A model generated the notes under the pieces. That model was not told the origin of the DNA. It searched no databases and saw only the letters and a list, made by a program, of their open reading frames with translations. 14,658 nucleotides of DNA from an uncultured bacterium (GTDB taxonomy: Bacteria > Bacteroidota > Bacteroidia > Bacteroidales > Bacteroidaceae), in the NCBI GenBank assembly GCA_905215575.1, contig CAJMQV010000036.1, positions 1 to 14,658 of the forward strand, read 5' to 3'. Of this stretch, positions 13,580 through 14,658 are shown piece by piece (the first letter of the stretch is position 1; every line of letters starts with the position of its first letter). A program made the translations under genes and the position numbers.

Positions 13580-13644
13580 AACAAACCGATAAGGCGCTTT
13601 CATTGCTTGCAGATACAAGTAAGAAAGCGCCTTATCGGTTTGTT
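13580..13644. terminator. Long bidirectional hairpin terminator between the PqqD operon and ribE
   Basis: Arms 13580-13601 and 13623-13644 are perfect 22-bp reverse complements (AACAAACCGATAAGGCGCTT plus TC on the left). The inner segment adds 7 more pairs (13603-13609 with 13616-13622, one G-U) after one bulged A, closing on a 6-nt loop. It sits between two convergent genes and can form in either transcript. The plus-strand side ends in TTTGTTATATATTT. Confidence 0.8.
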
Positions 13645-13666
13645 ATATATTTCCAGCTTCTGCGGC

Positions 13667-14281
13667 TTAACCCTGCTGGCCGGTGAGCGACATCATGCGG
13701 CTCAGATACTTGCCGATAATGTCAAATTCCAGATTAACGACACTACCCGGCTTGAAAGTGTGGAAGTTGGTGTGATCGAAAGTATAAGGAATGATGCACA
13801 CCTGGAAAGTGTCCTGCGTAGGATTGCACACGGTGAGGCTCACTCCGTTCACGGTTACCGAACCCTTGTCTACGGTGAAATAACCGCGCTTGGCCATCTC
13901 CGGATCAAAGGCATAACGGAAGGTAAACACATGGCTGCCCTCAGCATCCTCCACAGAAACGCACTCGGCGGTCTGGTCTACATGGCCCTGTACGATATGT
14001 CCGTCCAAACGTCCGTTCATCATCATGGAGCGCTCTACATTGACTTCATCGCCCACCTGAAGCAGACCTAAATTACTGCGGTCGAGCGTTTCCTTCATGG
14101 CGGTCACGGTGTAAGTGCCGTTCTCGATGCGCACCACCGTGAGGCAAACTCCGTTGTGTGCCACGCTCTGATCGATTTTCAACTCATCCACAAAAGAGCA
14201 TTTCAGGGTGAAATGCACATTTTCCAACTCTTTTTCAATGGCCACAACCTGGGCACATTCTTCTACTATTCCAGAAAACAT
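13667..14281 (-). CDS. ribE: Riboflavin synthase, alpha chain
   Basis: This 204-residue enzyme dismutates two 6,7-dimethyl-8-ribityllumazine molecules to riboflavin in the last step of the pathway. Two homologous lumazine-binding barrels are visible. The first (1 to about 90) begins with the invariant MFSGIVEE and has SVAHNGVCLTV. The second (about 95-192) has GHIVQGHVD and SVTVNGVSLTV. The start at 14281 is fixed by MFSGIVEE; an in-frame ATG at 14311 would add ten residues and overlaps the -7 element. The gene is also called ribC in some species. The leader is about 24 nt, too short for an FMN riboswitch. It converges on the PqqD operon and diverges from the TolC-like gene. Confidence 0.96.
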   Translation of the reverse strand: MFSGIVEECAQVVAIEKELENVHFTLKCSFVDELKIDQSVAHNGVCLTVVRIENGTYTVTAMKETLDRSNLGLLQVGDEVNVERSMMMNGRLDGHIVQGHVDQTAECVSVEDAEGSHVFTFRYAFDPEMAKRGYFTVDKGSVTVNGVSLTVCNPTQDTFQVCIIPYTFDHTNFHTFKPGSVVNLEFDIIGKYLSRMMSLTGQQG

Positions 14282-14308
14282 AAGCTTGCAATTATGATTT
14301 TTACCCTT

Positions 14309-14316
14309 CAAAGGTA
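14309..14316 (-). promoter_or_regulatory. -7 promoter element for ribE
   Basis: The minus strand reads TACCTTTG, matching TAnnTTTG. Transcription would start near 14305, 24 nt before the ATG at 14281. No clear -33 element was found. Confidence 0.6.
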
Positions 14317-14379
14317 CAATATTTTAATAGAATAAAAAGGGTGTTTCGTCGAAAAAAAAGGCCCCTTAGTATATTATAA

Positions 14380-14410
14380 TTGTAAGAGCGGCAAAGCGCT
14401 CATAAATTTG
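14380..14410 (+). promoter_or_regulatory. Promoter of the TolC-like gene
   Basis: TAAATTTG at 14403-14410 matches the -7 consensus, and TTG at 14380-14382 lies 20 bp upstream as a -33 element. Transcription would start near 14414, about 24 nt before the ATG at 14438. Confidence 0.65.
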
Positions 14411-14437
14411 CCTTCGTAAAAACCAAACAAGACGATT

Positions 14438-14658
14438 ATGAGCAAGAAGAAGTATTTTTTAGCTCTGTTGTCCCTCTTCATGATGAACAACATCAGAGCA
14501 GGCAACGAAGAAACATGGAATCTGGAGCGTTGCATCCAATATGCCGTGGAAAACAACATCCAGATACAGAAATCCAATGTAAGCGAACAGCAGCAGGAAG
14601 TCAGCCTCAAAGAAGCGCAGGCAGCCCTCTTCCCCAGCCTTTCATTCGGCATGAACCA
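14438..14658 (+). CDS. TolC-family outer-membrane efflux protein, N-terminus (runs off the window)
   Basis: Only the first 73 codons are present, with no stop. The protein starts MSKKKYFLALLSLFMMNNIR, an N-terminal signal peptide cleaved near IRAG. The mature start follows the TolC/OEP pattern: W-x-LERCIQYAVENNIQIQKS at about 27-46, a Gln/Glu-rich helix SEQQQEVSLKEAQAALFPSL at 49-68, then SFGMN. TolC proteins form trimeric outer-membrane ducts for RND or ABC exporters, and pump genes usually follow in Bacteroides, though they lie outside this window. It has its own promoter and diverges from ribE. Confidence 0.88.
   Translation, partial: MSKKKYFLALLSLFMMNNIRAGNEETWNLERCIQYAVENNIQIQKSNVSEQQQEVSLKEAQAALFPSLSFGMN

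Noticed and set aside
13607..14071. A plus-strand open frame of 154 codons
   Set aside because: It is antisense to riboflavin synthase and begins inside the long terminator hairpin.
14282..14311. FMN riboswitch or longer start for ribE
   Set aside because: The leader after the -7 element is about 24 nt, with none of the conserved FMN riboswitch sequence; MFSGIVEE fixes the start at 14281.
14374..14652. A minus-strand open frame of 92 codons
   Set aside because: It is the complement of the TolC-like N-terminus, which has a signal peptide, promoter and family motif on the plus strand.
1..14658. CRISPR arrays, insertion sequences, tRNA genes, phage or restriction genes
   Set aside because: No repeated spacer pattern, transposase, terminal inverted repeats or tRNA-like cloverleaf was recognised on either strand.

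Overview
The window reads as chromosomal DNA from a Bacteroidales bacterium, most likely Bacteroides or Phocaeicola. Three things support this. The proteins have Bacteroidetes-type forms: a 286-residue primary sigma factor without region 1.1, an archaeal/eukaryotic-type prolyl-tRNA synthetase, and DUF1460 and DUF5103 families. Nearly every transcription unit is preceded by the Bacteroidetes -7 element TAnnTTTG. Start codons mostly lack a Shine-Dalgarno sequence and follow A/T-rich leaders. No mobile element, CRISPR array, tRNA or rRNA was seen.

Layout. (1) 1-918, minus: 5' part of proS, divergent from (2) 1041-2490, plus: an OmpA-family glycine-zipper lipoprotein and the monofunctional peptidoglycan glycosyltransferase mtgA. 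(3) 2493-3371, minus: a DUF1460 NlpC/P60-like hydrolase, convergent with mtgA with only 2 bp between stop codons. (4) 3452-6437, plus: a DUF5103 (T9SS plug-like) protein, then a D-2-hydroxyacid dehydrogenase paired with a TRIC/UPF0126 membrane protein, closed by a strong hairpin. (5) 6623-8333, minus: RNase P RNA (rnpB) immediately upstream of a YihY/BrkB membrane protein. (6) 8548-11235, plus: a periplasmic HtrA/Do protease, a 360-bp non-coding stretch rich in inverted repeats, and the primary sigma factor rpoD. (7) 11424-13557, plus: a compact four-gene operon made of a small exported protein, an HPr-kinase-like ATP-binding protein, an S24/S26-type serine peptidase with a Ser/His dyad, and a PqqD-like protein. 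(8) 13667-14281, minus: riboflavin synthase. (9) 14438 to the end, plus: the N-terminus of a TolC-family outer-membrane efflux protein.

Most of the window is housekeeping: translation, tRNA maturation, transcription, riboflavin, cell wall and envelope quality control. The part that looks like an undescribed system is region 7. A kinase-like protein, a peptidase and a RiPP-recognition-type protein are translationally coupled, with no recognisable precursor peptide, radical SAM enzyme, cyclase or ATP-grasp gene beside them. This resembles the accessory half of a peptide-modification pathway. The substrate is unknown; the small secreted protein encoded first in the operon is one candidate.

Smaller points of interest are a 12-bp perfect hairpin inside the start of mtgA, a possible leaderless start for the DUF5103 gene, an 18-bp extension of the rnpB P1 helix that overlaps potential yihY start codons, and competing hairpins upstream of rpoD.
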